A stretch of 64,000 nt of DNA. It comes from Denitrobaculum sp965225735. GTDB taxonomy: Bacteria > Pseudomonadota > Alphaproteobacteria > Kiloniellales > Kiloniellaceae. Position numbers and translations under genes: made by a program. Shown one piece after another: positions 8,920-18,285 of the stretch (the first letter of the stretch is position 1; each line of letters opens with the position of its first letter). The notes under the pieces are model-generated. The model was not told where the DNA came from. It saw only the letters and a list, made by a program, of their open reading frames with translations, and did not search any database. The stretch spans positions 1-64,000 of the forward strand of contig CBDDBN010000012.1 of assembly GCA_965225735.1 (NCBI GenBank), in the 5' to 3' direction.

Positions 8920-9737
8920 TGCGGGACCTCGATCCCGACCACAAAGATCCCTGTCTCGTCTGCTGCTGCCTGTACTGCTTCGCGATCCACGATCAGGGAT
9001 CCGCCCGCTTCCACAGCAATGCCGCGCAGGCCGCTGTTCGCGGCATTGCGGACGGTTGTGGTACCGATGGTCGGAAGGTCCGCCCTTCGTTCCTGTTGCG
9101 GTTTCTTGACCTTTACCAACACACCGCCAGCACCGTTTCGGCGCAGCTTTGCACAGCGCTCGATAAGCGCGTCCGTCCCCTCGACAGCTTCAACGCCGAG
9201 AATGAAGCCCTGCTGCACGATCACCGACTGCCCGACGTCCTGAGCGCCAAGCGCGCGCGCAACGGATACGCCGCGGTCAATATCACCCCAGGCCTCCTCG
9301 TCAGGCTCGACAGTGCCAAAGATACCGTCCGTCGCCAGGATATCGCCTAACACATCGTCAATTCCGACCACACGAAAGCCTTCGCTTTCCAGGCGACCGA
9401 TAATCGCCTTCAACATTCCATCGTCACCAAGGCCGGCCGAACCGATCTTGGTCAGGAACTTCAGGGTCTGAAAGTCGGGGCGCAGGTCGCTGAGGCTCGG
9501 TCGTTGGACACCGCCCGCCATGACAAGTTCACTAACGCCTGCGTCCCGCAGCTGCTGCAATACGGAATAGGCGCCGCCCAGACGCGTCCAGACATGTTCC
9601 ACGCCCTCGACCACGTCCGGGTCCGTATGGCCATTGAACGCAACGACAAACACCTCCCGGCCCTGCATGCGACAGTGTTCACGCAGGCGGTACGGCAACT
9701 CTCCGGAACCAGCCAGAATGCCGAGCTTGGATGCCAT
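8916..9737 (-). CDS. lpxI: UDP-2,3-diacylglucosamine diphosphatase LpxI
   Basis: LpxI (DUF1009 family) hydrolyses UDP-2,3-diacylglucosamine to lipid X and UMP, replacing LpxH in most alphaproteobacteria. The 273-residue sequence starts with the family pattern LGILAGSGELPYRL and carries GVQRPSLSDLRPDF in the N-terminal domain and TIGTTTVRNAA in the C-terminal domain. It lies between lpxA and lpxB, completing the substrate chain. It overlaps lpxB by 4 bases and starts 4 bases after the lpxA stop. Confidence 0.95.
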   Translation of the reverse strand: MASKLGILAGSGELPYRLREHCRMQGREVFVVAFNGHTDPDVVEGVEHVWTRLGGAYSVLQQLRDAGVSELVMAGGVQRPSLSDLRPDFQTLKFLTKIGSAGLGDDGMLKAIIGRLESEGFRVVGIDDVLGDILATDGIFGTVEPDEEAWGDIDRGVSVARALGAQDVGQSVIVQQGFILGVEAVEGTDALIERCAKLRRNGAGGVLVKVKKPQQERRADLPTIGTTTVRNAANSGLRGIAVEAGGSLIVDREAVQAAADETGIFVVGIEVPQ

Positions 9738-9741
9738 TACG

Positions 9742-10533
9742 TTACTTTTTCTTGGGATGGAGGAGCCCGCGAGAAGATTCGCCTTGAATGAAGGTCAGGA
9801 CATCGCGAACCGGCGGGCTGTGCTGCTCCTCCGCATCGACCTCAGTCAGCCTTTCAGCGAAGTTTCCTTCTTCCATGAAGAGCTTCTTGTAGGTGTCCTG
9901 TAAGGCGACGATGTCGGCGCGCTCATGTCCGCGCCGTTTCATGCCAATAAGGTTCAAACCGCTGAGGCTCGCCCGCTCGCCCATGACCATTGCATAGGGA
10001 ATGACGTCGTTCTCGACACCTGACATCCCCCCGATCATGGCGTCTCGGCCGATCCGAACGAACTGATGAATGGCTGCGAGGCCGCCAACGATCGTATTAT
10101 CGCCGATCTCGACGTGACCGCCCAATGTCGCGTTGTTCACGAGAATCACACGATCGCCCAAAACACAGTCGTGGGCGACATGCGCTCCCACCATCAAAAC
10201 GCAACCGTCCCCGATCACGGTTTCCATGCGATCACCCTTGGTGCCCGGGTTGATCGTAACGTGCTCGCGGATGACGTTGTCCGTGCCGATGATAACCTTG
10301 GAGGGTTCGCCTCCGAACTTGAGATCCTGAGGTTGATGCCCGATTGATGCGAATGGAAAGACCTGCGTACGCGCGCCGATCCGCGTGCGGCCTTCGACAA
10401 CGACATGGCTGTGAAGCACGACCTCTTCGCCAAGCTCTACATGGGGTCCCACCACGCAGAAGGGCCCGATCTTTACGCCATCAGCCAACGAGGCTTCGGG
10501 AGCGATAACCGCGGATGGGTGAATGTCAGCCAT
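9742..10533 (-). CDS. lpxA: UDP-N-acetylglucosamine acyltransferase
   Basis: LpxA transfers a 3-hydroxyacyl chain from acyl carrier protein to UDP-GlcNAc, the first step of lipid A synthesis. The 263-residue protein is a left-handed parallel beta-helix built from hexapeptide repeats (about residues 1-190), with a C-terminal helical domain. The catalytic His lies in VGAHVAHDC. It follows fabZ with a one-base TAATG overlap, which ties it to supply of 3-hydroxyacyl-ACP from the same operon. Confidence 0.97.
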   Translation of the reverse strand: MADIHPSAVIAPEASLADGVKIGPFCVVGPHVELGEEVVLHSHVVVEGRTRIGARTQVFPFASIGHQPQDLKFGGEPSKVIIGTDNVIREHVTINPGTKGDRMETVIGDGCVLMVGAHVAHDCVLGDRVILVNNATLGGHVEIGDNTIVGGLAAIHQFVRIGRDAMIGGMSGVENDVIPYAMVMGERASLSGLNLIGMKRRGHERADIVALQDTYKKLFMEEGNFAERLTEVDAEEQHSPPVRDVLTFIQGESSRGLLHPKKK

Positions 10534-11003
10534 TAATCATCCATAATCATGGCAGAAAACTTGGCTTCGGCCATCAATGCGCCATCGACCCGGGCTTCGC
10601 CACGGAACTTCCATACGGCTCCGCGATTGCGTTCCTTAGTGACGTGAATTTTGATCGTCGCGCCCGGTGTCACGGGCTTGCGAAAACGGGCCGAGTCAAT
10701 CGTCATGAAGTAGACCAGCTTGCCGGCTGCTTCACCTTCAAGCGTCTCCACAACCAGCACAGCAGCCGTCTGGGCCATGGCCTCGACGATCAAGACCCCG
10801 GGCATAACCGGTTGGCGCGGGAAGTGTCCCTGAAAGAACTGCTCGTTGATCGTCACATTCTTTATGCCAACGGCGCTTTCGTTGACGATGATCTCTTCCA
10901 CACGATCAATTAGCAGGAATGGATAACGATGCGGAATCAGTTCCATAATCCGCATGATGTCAGCCGACCTGACCGCAGGCCGGGCCACTTCAAGCTCACT
11001 CAT
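10533..11003 (-). CDS. fabZ: 3-hydroxyacyl-ACP dehydratase FabZ
   Basis: FabZ dehydrates 3-hydroxyacyl-ACP during fatty acid elongation and so competes with LpxA and LpxD for the same substrate. The 156-residue hot-dog-fold protein carries the catalytic pair in FFQGHFPRQPVMPGVLIVEA (His of GHFP and the later Glu). It overlaps lpxD upstream by 8 bases and lpxA downstream by 1 base. This tight coupling keeps the competing enzymes in ratio. Confidence 0.97.
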   Translation of the reverse strand: MSELEVARPAVRSADIMRIMELIPHRYPFLLIDRVEEIIVNESAVGIKNVTINEQFFQGHFPRQPVMPGVLIVEAMAQTAAVLVVETLEGEAAGKLVYFMTIDSARFRKPVTPGATIKIHVTKERNRGAVWKFRGEARVDGALMAEAKFSAMIMDD

Positions 11004-12036
11004 CGACCTTCCCTCTTTGGCCCTTTTCTTTTAATTGACGCTGCCACATCGTCACGAGGCGGAAATAGTCCTTGAGCGGAATTGCTGGAATGCCCCCAAC
11101 CGTACCGCCGGGTGGAACATCCCGCATCACCGCGGACTTTCCTGCTACCTGCGCCCCTTTACCGACTTTCGTGTGACCGTTCACACCGGACCCTGCCGCT
11201 ATCACGACGAAGTCCTCTAACTCCGAACTGCCGGCCATGCCGGCTTGAGCGACCAGTACGCAACCGCGCCCAAGGCGCACGTTGTGCCCGATTTGTACGA
11301 GATTATCAATCTTCGTTCCTGCACCAATGACGGTGTCCGGCCCGGCGCCCCGATCAATGGTCGAATTCGCCCCGATCTCAACGTCGTCCTCGATCAAAAC
11401 GCGGCCCAGCTGCGGGACGTCCTCGTAGCCCTCAGGATCCATGGCGAATCCAAAACCACGGGTCCCCACACGAACACCCGCGTGGATCTTCACTCGGTTG
11501 CCAATCAGGCAATAGCTAAGCGACGCATTCGCTCCGATCAGGCAATCTTCACCGATAATCGATCCCGCTTCGATCACGCTGTTTGCTTCGATCTTGCTCC
11601 GCGCACCGATCTCGGCTCCCGCCCCGATGACCACCCCCGCAGAGATCTGACAACCTTCTGCGATGACGGCGCTCGGATCGATAATGGCCGAAGGATGAAT
11701 ATCCGTGTGGCCCTGTTGTTGCGGATAGAAGGCCTGCGCGATCCGCGCATAGGCCCTGTGCGGCTTGTCCGTCAACAACAGCGCCATACCCTCGGGCGCC
11801 TTATCGGCAAAGCGCGGTTCCAGAATGCAGGCGCCCGCTGAAGACTGTGTGAACTGATCGATATAGCGCCGATTGTTCAGGAAGCTCACGTGGCCTTGAC
11901 CAGCTTTGTCGAGCGGCGCGACGTCGGTAAAGATCTGTTCTGGGTCCGCCGTATCCGGAATCTCGGCACTGGCGATCTCCGCCAGCTTTTTGAGGGAAAA
12001 CGGACCCGCGACGGTAAAAAAGCGGGGATCAGCCAT
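10996..12036 (-). CDS. lpxD: UDP-3-O-(3-hydroxyacyl)glucosamine N-acyltransferase
   Basis: LpxD adds the second (N-linked) 3-hydroxyacyl chain in lipid A synthesis. The 346-residue protein has an N-terminal uridine-binding domain (about 1-110, with VSFLNNRRY), a hexapeptide beta-helix (about 110-310) and a C-terminal helix. The catalytic His is in the NLVQIGHNVRLG stretch. It starts 8 bases after the skp stop and overlaps fabZ. Confidence 0.97.
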   Translation of the reverse strand: MADPRFFTVAGPFSLKKLAEIASAEIPDTADPEQIFTDVAPLDKAGQGHVSFLNNRRYIDQFTQSSAGACILEPRFADKAPEGMALLLTDKPHRAYARIAQAFYPQQQGHTDIHPSAIIDPSAVIAEGCQISAGVVIGAGAEIGARSKIEANSVIEAGSIIGEDCLIGANASLSYCLIGNRVKIHAGVRVGTRGFGFAMDPEGYEDVPQLGRVLIEDDVEIGANSTIDRGAGPDTVIGAGTKIDNLVQIGHNVRLGRGCVLVAQAGMAGSSELEDFVVIAAGSGVNGHTKVGKGAQVAGKSAVMRDVPPGGTVGGIPAIPLKDYFRLVTMWQRQLKEKGQRGKVDE

Positions 12037-12044
12037 AGCGTAAC

Positions 12045-12623
12045 CTAGTTTTGAGGCGAGGGAATGGTCACCTCGGTCAAGGTCTCGTTGAGGCGCTTGA
12101 CCACCTCATCGGTGATTTCCATGTCATTGCGCACTAAGACAACGGCCGTTTTGGGCAGAACCAAATCGAGCTGCCGCTCTGACGCAATCTTCTGCGCAAT
12201 CGTGACCAAAGCGCCCTGCACCTGCTTCACTGCTTGACCGTAGACACGATCCAGTTCCTTGCGGCGCGTCTGCACCTGCCGCTGCAGGGAGGCTACCTGC
12301 TGTTCCAGCTCGCTGCGTTTTTCGGTGAAGGCTTCGGCAGAGAGGATCGAACGCTGACGCGCAAGTTCCTGGTCGGCTGCACGCAACTCATCTTCACGTT
12401 GTCTTAGCTCTTCCTGAAAACTGTTGCGCCGAGCTTCCATTTGCTGCGAGAGCCCGCGCATGGCAACGGATTCCCGCAAAACCTTTTGGGTATCAAGGAT
12501 CCCGATCAGCGCTGGCTTGGCGGGTTCCGTCTGCGCCGCCGAGATTGACGGCAACAGCAGGCACCCCAACAGAAGAACCAGCCGCATCGAACCTGCGGCA
12601 AAGGCGGTAACTTGCGACTTCAT
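12045..12623 (-). CDS. skp: Periplasmic chaperone Skp/OmpH
   Basis: Skp holds unfolded outer-membrane proteins in the periplasm and hands them to the Bam complex. From the ATG at 12623 the protein has 192 residues: a signal peptide (MKSQVTAF to about SISAAQ), a short beta core, long charged coiled-coil arms (about 60-140, rich in Arg, Glu and Gln), and a returning beta strand (LDLVLPKTAVVLV). In-frame codons further upstream lie inside bamA and were rejected. It starts 4 bases after the bamA stop. Confidence 0.93.
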   Translation of the reverse strand: MKSQVTAFAAGSMRLVLLLGCLLLPSISAAQTEPAKPALIGILDTQKVLRESVAMRGLSQQMEARRNSFQEELRQREDELRAADQELARQRSILSAEAFTEKRSELEQQVASLQRQVQTRRKELDRVYGQAVKQVQGALVTIAQKIASERQLDLVLPKTAVVLVRNDMEITDEVVKRLNETLTEVTIPSPQN

Positions 12624-12627
12624 CGGA

Positions 12628-14916
12628 TTAGAAGTTCGTTCCAAAGCTAAAGTTAAGAATCTCCGTCTCGTCGAAGTCTTCCTTAACCACCGCAACACCG
12701 AGATCGACAACAATGGGGCCAAAAGGAGAGTTCCACGACACGCCCGTACCGACGGTTACACGCGGGCTTGAGCTATCATCTACCCCATCATCCGAGCCGT
12801 CTATACCAAAAGACGCGCCCACATCGGTAAAGATCCGGCCGCGGATATCAAACTCCTCCGGCAGACCGAGCGGGAATGTCATCTCTACGGTGCCAACATA
12901 AAACTGATTTGCGCCGAGCGCATCGTCGCTGGCCTGGTCGCGCGGGCTGATACCGCCGATCTCAAAGCCGCGCGGACGTGACCCACCGACAAAGAAACGG
13001 TCGGCGATCCGGGTATCTTCGCCGATACCAATAATCTTTCCGACCTCACCGCGCGTGCTGAAAGTCCAGTCGTCGGCGATCGTGAAGAAGTGACCGGCTG
13101 CCAGTGACGCTTTGAAGAAGTGGCGGTCACCGCCCAAGCCAGCCAGTGTCGTCCTCAAGCGCACGATCTCACCTTCGCGCGTATCAAACTGCGAATCCCG
13201 CGTGTCATAGGTGAAGTCGTTGCCGATGCTGGAGCGCAGGGACTTGCCTTCCTCACTGCGAATCTGGATCGCCGCATCGTCGTCAACGTCAGAGATGTCG
13301 GTTTCTTCCAGGGTATAGCGCGCAACGTGCCGAATATCCTCGGTCAGGGCATAACCGCCGCGCAGGGAGAAACCGAGGCGTTCCTCGTCGAACGCGCGGG
13401 CATCGTCTTCGGTCGTGACCCGGAAGACGTCGAAACCGGCCGCGAGTTCGCGATCCAGGAAATAGGGTTCCGTGAAGCTGATATCCGCCTGCGTACCGCT
13501 ACCCGCGATCGACACATTAAAGCGCAGGTCCTGGCCACGCCCCAAGAGATTGCGTTCTCTGATACCAACGCTGGCCAAGGGTCCGGACTGGGTCGAGAAG
13601 CCCGCACCGAAGCTGATATCGCCCGTTGACTGCTCTTCAACCCCGACTTTGACGATCGTCTTATCAGGTGTGCTACCCGGTTCGTTGTCGACAGTGACGG
13701 TCTGGAAAAAGCCCAGGCGTTGAATACGCCGCCGCGAGCGCCGGAGTTTGGTGCTGTTAAAGGCATCTCCTTCGACGAGTCGGAATTCCCGGCGGATCAC
13801 CTTGTCGAGAGTCCGCGTATTACCTTCGATATCGATTCGCTCAACGAAGACCTTCGGCCCTTCCTGGATATCGTAGAGGATATCGATGGTCCGGTTTTCA
13901 GGATCTCGATTGGTTGTCGGACGGATGTCGACGAAGGCGTAGCCAAGGTTACCGACGGCATCGGTCAGGTTGGAAACCGTATCCTCCACCGCGCTGGCGT
14001 CATAGGTATCGCCCTCTTCCGTCAGCAAGGCATCACGCACCTGCTCCGGATCCAGATCGCGCAGAGTTGTCTGCACGTCGATCTTGCCGAAGTCGTAGCG
14101 TTCGCCCTCCACCACAGTGAAGGTGATGATGAAGCCTTCACGGTCCGGCGCCAGCTCCGCGACGACCGAGTTGACCCGGAAATCGGCGTAGCCTTCACTC
14201 AGATAAAAACGGCGCAACAGCTCACGGTCGAAGGTCAAACGGTCAGGATCGTAAGTGTCGGTATTGGACAGGATCCTGTAAAAGGCAGACTCACTGGTCG
14301 CGATGGCTTCCCGCAGCCGCCCGTCCGAGAATTCCCGGTTGCCGATGAAGTTGATCGCATTAACGCCTGTGACTTCACCTTCACTGATCTCGAACACGAG
14401 GTCGATGCGGTTTTGCGGCAACTGAATGACCTTCGGCTCGACCGTGGCCGCAAAGCGGCCAGAGCGCCGATAGAGTTCGAGGATACGCTGCGCATCCTTT
14501 TGCACCTTTGTGCGCGTGAAAACCACACGCGGGCGTAGCACAACCTCCGATTCAAGCGTCTCATCATCCAACCGATCGTTACCTTCGAAGGCGATTCGGT
14601 TGATGATCGGGTTTTCGACCACGTTAACGATCAGAGCATTGCCTTCGCGCCGAAGAGTCACGTCGGCAAACAATCCCGTGGCAAAAATACTCTTCAGGGA
14701 ACGATCGAGAGAGACGGGGTCAAAATTATCACCGGGATTGACCCGCATATAGGAGCGGACGGTCTCGGGCTCGATACGCTGGCTGCCCTCTACGCGGATC
14801 TCGTCAATCCGGCCTCCAGACAGCAACTCCTGAGCATATGCCGGACTTACAGCAAACCCTAAGATACAGCAAAGCCATAGCCTTAGTATAAAGGCTGTAC
14901 ATGGCACACGATTCAC
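12628..14916 (-). CDS. bamA: Outer membrane protein assembly factor BamA
   Basis: BamA is the Omp85 core of the machine that inserts beta-barrel proteins. The 762-residue precursor has a signal peptide ending near SPAYAQ, five POTRA domains (about 35-430), and a 16-strand barrel closing with an aromatic C-terminal strand (ILNFSFGTNF). The barrel contains the conserved RGF motif (RPRGFEIGG). The start is a GTG with GGGGG nine bases upstream. It lies downstream of rseP and upstream of skp, the usual envelope-biogenesis order. Confidence 0.97.
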   Translation of the reverse strand: MNRVPCTAFILRLWLCCILGFAVSPAYAQELLSGGRIDEIRVEGSQRIEPETVRSYMRVNPGDNFDPVSLDRSLKSIFATGLFADVTLRREGNALIVNVVENPIINRIAFEGNDRLDDETLESEVVLRPRVVFTRTKVQKDAQRILELYRRSGRFAATVEPKVIQLPQNRIDLVFEISEGEVTGVNAINFIGNREFSDGRLREAIATSESAFYRILSNTDTYDPDRLTFDRELLRRFYLSEGYADFRVNSVVAELAPDREGFIITFTVVEGERYDFGKIDVQTTLRDLDPEQVRDALLTEEGDTYDASAVEDTVSNLTDAVGNLGYAFVDIRPTTNRDPENRTIDILYDIQEGPKVFVERIDIEGNTRTLDKVIRREFRLVEGDAFNSTKLRRSRRRIQRLGFFQTVTVDNEPGSTPDKTIVKVGVEEQSTGDISFGAGFSTQSGPLASVGIRERNLLGRGQDLRFNVSIAGSGTQADISFTEPYFLDRELAAGFDVFRVTTEDDARAFDEERLGFSLRGGYALTEDIRHVARYTLEETDISDVDDDAAIQIRSEEGKSLRSSIGNDFTYDTRDSQFDTREGEIVRLRTTLAGLGGDRHFFKASLAAGHFFTIADDWTFSTRGEVGKIIGIGEDTRIADRFFVGGSRPRGFEIGGISPRDQASDDALGANQFYVGTVEMTFPLGLPEEFDIRGRIFTDVGASFGIDGSDDGVDDSSSPRVTVGTGVSWNSPFGPIVVDLGVAVVKEDFDETEILNFSFGTNF

Positions 14917-14975
14917 GTCGCTTAACCCCCGAACACCTTACTTAGGTGAATGATCGATCTATGTAACCAGATACC

Positions 14976-16076
14976 TCAAAACAACCCAAAGTGATCGAGG
15001 TCGTTCCACGTCGCAAAGACCATCAAGCTCAATACCAGAGCGAGACCAATACGGAAACCGTATTCTTGAGCGCGCTCGCCCAAGGGTCGTCCACGCAATG
15101 CTTCAATCGCGTAAAAGAAGAGATGACCGCCATCCAGCATCGGAATCGGGAAGAGATTAATCAAGCCAAGGTTTACGGACAGGATCGCCACCAGGGTCAA
15201 AAGCGAGAGAATACCGAACTCAGCCACCTGACCCGACATCTGTGCGATTCTTAGAGGGCCGCCCAACTCCTTGGAGCTTCGGTCGCCAGTGATCATCTGT
15301 CCGACCGCCTTCAGGGTATTTCCTGTGACGCTGACGGTTTCGACGGTTGCTCGCCAAACTGCGGTCAGCGGATCGTGTCGCTTGTATTCCGCGCCGCTTC
15401 GGCTAATGCCCAGACGCCAGACCTGCTGTTCGCTGCCGAAACTCTCCTGGGTTGCCGGACGTGGCTTTGCAGTGAGCGCGACTTCCTGGCCGTCGCGTAA
15501 GACATCGATTTCGAGAGGTTGACCCGCACTCAGTTGAACGATCGTCTGCAGTTCCTCGAAACGCTCCACAGAACTGCCGTCCACCCGCACGATGCGATCC
15601 CCAGGCTGAAAGCCCGCCTCCGCTGCGGCCGAATCGGGTAGAACCTCACCCACGGTCGCCGGCGTAAAGGGTTGGCCAACAAAGGTGAACAAACCGGCAA
15701 AGATAACGATTGCGAGGATAAAGTTTGCGAGCGGACCGCCCGCGACGATCCAGGCACGCTGTCCCAGCCGTTTTGATTGGAAGGCAACCGCCCTCTCCTC
15801 TTCGGTCATGGGCTCTCCCGATGGCCGGCTTGCGGCGTCCGCATCTCCGAACATCTTAACGTAGCCGCCAAGAGGAATGAGGCTGAACTTCCACCTGGTA
15901 TTGACGCGATCAGTCCAGCCGAAGATTTCCGGTCCGAATCCAATGGAAAAGACCTCGACCCTGACGCCGTTTTTCCTGGCCAGCAGGTAGTGTCCCATTT
16001 CATGGACGAAAACCAGAACGGTCAGAACGATCAGAAAGGGAACAATCGTTCCGGTCAAAACATTAAGAAATTCCAT
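14976..16076 (-). CDS. rseP: Site-2 protease RseP
   Basis: RseP is an intramembrane zinc metalloprotease that cuts anti-sigma factors and leftover signal peptides. The 366-residue protein carries HEMGH (His25, Glu26, His29) in the first membrane helix, one PDZ domain (about 125-205, with DRIVRVDGSSV), and the MLDGGH motif in a later helix that supplies the third zinc ligand. E. coli RseP has two PDZ domains; a single one is common in alphaproteobacteria (compare MmpA of Caulobacter). A terminator-like hairpin at 16100-16125 separates it from dxr, so it may have its own promoter. Confidence 0.94.
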   Translation of the reverse strand: MEFLNVLTGTIVPFLIVLTVLVFVHEMGHYLLARKNGVRVEVFSIGFGPEIFGWTDRVNTRWKFSLIPLGGYVKMFGDADAASRPSGEPMTEEERAVAFQSKRLGQRAWIVAGGPLANFILAIVIFAGLFTFVGQPFTPATVGEVLPDSAAAEAGFQPGDRIVRVDGSSVERFEELQTIVQLSAGQPLEIDVLRDGQEVALTAKPRPATQESFGSEQQVWRLGISRSGAEYKRHDPLTAVWRATVETVSVTGNTLKAVGQMITGDRSSKELGGPLRIAQMSGQVAEFGILSLLTLVAILSVNLGLINLFPIPMLDGGHLFFYAIEALRGRPLGERAQEYGFRIGLALVLSLMVFATWNDLDHFGLF

Positions 16077-16099
16077 TGGGTTCCGTCCGTACTCACAAT

Positions 16100-16125
16100 A
16101 AAAATACCCCGCCGCGGGGATTTTT
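16100..16125. terminator. Hairpin with A/T runs between dxr and rseP
   Basis: CCCCG (16107-16111) pairs with CGGGG (16115-16119) around CCG, flanked by an A-rich run on the left and TTTTT on the right. It can act on either strand. On the minus strand it would terminate or attenuate transcription from dxr just before rseP. Confidence 0.6.
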
Positions 16126-16241
16126 AGCCCATGCGACCAGCCAAGATTAACATTTAGGTCTTGCGACCTTGTTTATACAGCCAGGATCACCTGATCGTGT
16201 CCCGCAAGCCCTAGCGTTCTCCGCGGCAACGCCTGTCCCAG

Positions 16242-17447
16242 CTACGCGGCCTGTTCGACCAAGCCTAGCGCATAGCGCCGCGCCGCCGCATCGACCGCAA
16301 CCACTTCCTCCAGCGAAGCCGCTTGGCTACTCGGCAGCCGGGTCATGGTCTCCTCGACGATCTCTGCGATCTCAAGAAACCCGATTCCATTCTTCAAGAA
16401 GCTGGCGACCGCTATCTCATTGGCAGCATTTAAGATAGTGGGGGCGTCACCACCGATTCGCAAGGCTTCACGTGCCAGCCGTAATGATGGAAAACGCTCC
16501 GGGTCCGGTGCTTCAAAGGAAAGCGTCGCAATCTTTGCCAAATCCAGCCGATCGACAGGCGCCGCCATACGCGCCGGCCACGCCAAGCTGTAAGCAATGG
16601 GTGTCCGCATATCCGGCATGCCCATCTGGGCAAGGACAGATCCGTCCACGTAGGCCACCAGCGAATGGATGACCGATTGCGGGTGAACCAAAATATCGAT
16701 GCTTGATTCCGGCATGTCGAAGAGATGAACCGCCTCGATCAGTTCCAGACCCTTGTTCATCATTGTGGCCGAGTCGATAGATATCTTTGCGCCCATGTCC
16801 CAGTTAGGATGGGCTAGCGCCTGCGCCGGCGTCACCGCCGCCATCTGCGCCTTGCCCAACGTCCGGAAAGGTCCGCCTGACGCAGTCAGAATAAGCCGCT
16901 CGACCGTTTCCCGGCGTTCCGCCTCCAACACTTGGAAGATTGCATTGTGCTCTGAATCGACCGGCAAGAGCGTTGTCCCGCTCGCCTTGACCTCGGCTTT
17001 CATCAGTTCGCCGGCGCAAACCAGCGTTTCTTTGTTCGCGAGCCCAAGGGCGACTCCCTGACGTATGGCTGCCAGCGTGGGCTCCATACCGGCCGCCCCG
17101 ACAATAGCCGCCATGATCCAATCCGCAGGCATTTCAGCCGCGTGAACCAAGGCCTGACGCCCAGCGGCCGCTTCAATCCCGGTTCCGGCTAAGGCCGTCT
17201 TCAAACGCTCGTAAGCCGTTTCATCGGCCACCACGGCGAGCTGCGCCCCGAGGTGTTTGGCCTGTTCTGCCAGGATCTCGGCATTCCCGTTTGCCGTCAG
17301 GGCAACCACTTCGAAGCTATCGGGATTGCGATCGATCAGGTCGATCGTGCTCTGGCCAATTGAACCTGTGGAGCCGAGAATGGAGACTCTGCGCTTGCCA
17401 CTCCCACTCGGGGAAGCATCGGCGGCGTTGGTCCGGGACGGAGTCAT
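16242..17447 (-). CDS. dxr: 1-deoxy-D-xylulose 5-phosphate reductoisomerase
   Basis: DXR makes 2-C-methylerythritol 4-phosphate with NADPH, the committed step of the non-mevalonate isoprenoid pathway. The 401-residue protein has the NADPH motif GSTGSIG near residue 26, the metal and substrate region PVDSEHNAIFQ, the LTASGGPF loop and MNKGLELIEA. It lies downstream of uppS and cdsA, so isoprenoid supply is encoded next to the enzyme that consumes it for undecaprenyl phosphate. Confidence 0.97.
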   Translation of the reverse strand: MTPSRTNAADASPSGSGKRRVSILGSTGSIGQSTIDLIDRNPDSFEVVALTANGNAEILAEQAKHLGAQLAVVADETAYERLKTALAGTGIEAAAGRQALVHAAEMPADWIMAAIVGAAGMEPTLAAIRQGVALGLANKETLVCAGELMKAEVKASGTTLLPVDSEHNAIFQVLEAERRETVERLILTASGGPFRTLGKAQMAAVTPAQALAHPNWDMGAKISIDSATMMNKGLELIEAVHLFDMPESSIDILVHPQSVIHSLVAYVDGSVLAQMGMPDMRTPIAYSLAWPARMAAPVDRLDLAKIATLSFEAPDPERFPSLRLAREALRIGGDAPTILNAANEIAVASFLKNGIGFLEIAEIVEETMTRLPSSQAASLEEVVAVDAAARRYALGLVEQAA

Positions 17448-17486
17448 TGCTGCTCTCGGCTGCTGTTCACGTCATTGCCTGTCATA

Positions 17487-18284
17487 CTACAGCCCGGACA
17501 GCCTGCCGCCCAGCCACAAGACGGCGGCAACCGCCAGGCTGGCCGCCAGCAAGCCATCGACACGGTCGAGAAGCCCGCCATGACCAGGAATGAGATTGCT
17601 GGCGTCCTTTGCACCGAACTTGCGCTTCAAGCTCGATTCGAAAAGATCGCCGGCTTGCGCAACTGCGGCCAAGGCCGCGCTACCCAAAACGAGGAACCAG
17701 AAAGGGATCGCCGGCAGCCATTGCGAAGCGATAGCCCCAACAACGCCTGCCACCACGGCCCCGCCGATCAAGCCCGACCAGGTTTTGTTGGGACTGAACC
17801 TTGGCGCCAGCTTGGGACCGCCGAAGGTTCGGCCGGCGAAGTAAGCGCCCGTATCCGTGCCCCAAACCACAAAAAGCAGCCAGAAAATGCCCACGAGACC
17901 GATTGGGTCGCTGTTCAGCAGCCAGGCGAAGGCAATGCAGGACCACGAAAGGTAAATTACGCCCGCGACACACCAGGACACGTCCTCGTGCTGGTTTTTG
18001 GCGGCGATCACCGCTACGGCCATGGCGCCGGCCACAACCATCCAGGCTGCTATTTCGTGAAACCCGAGCGAAGCGACGGTAACCGAGGACGCAACAGAGG
18101 CGATCATGGCCCATCCGGCGAGAGGCAGCTTGCCGTGGTGGCAGAGGCGCGCCCATTCCCATGCACAGACGCCTGAAACCAGGATAATCAGGAGGTCGCT
18201 ATAGGGCGAGCCTAAGTAAAGGTCGAAGAGAACCGGCGGCGCCAGAACCAGTGCCGTCAATACTCTCTGCCCCAGGGGGCTCAT
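17487..18284 (-). CDS. cdsA: Phosphatidate cytidylyltransferase
   Basis: CdsA makes CDP-diacylglycerol from phosphatidate and CTP, the precursor of all membrane phospholipids. From the ATG at 18284 (MSPLGQRVLTA) it has 265 residues and about seven to eight membrane segments. The family signature lies near the C-terminus (about 205-240, including SSLKRKFGAKD and GGLLDRVDGLLAA). Longer in-frame starts would overlap uppS by 83 bases; the chosen start follows the uppS stop by one base. Confidence 0.94.
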   Translation of the reverse strand: MSPLGQRVLTALVLAPPVLFDLYLGSPYSDLLIILVSGVCAWEWARLCHHGKLPLAGWAMIASVASSVTVASLGFHEIAAWMVVAGAMAVAVIAAKNQHEDVSWCVAGVIYLSWSCIAFAWLLNSDPIGLVGIFWLLFVVWGTDTGAYFAGRTFGGPKLAPRFSPNKTWSGLIGGAVVAGVVGAIASQWLPAIPFWFLVLGSAALAAVAQAGDLFESSLKRKFGAKDASNLIPGHGGLLDRVDGLLAASLAVAAVLWLGGRLSGL

Positions 18285-18285
18285 A

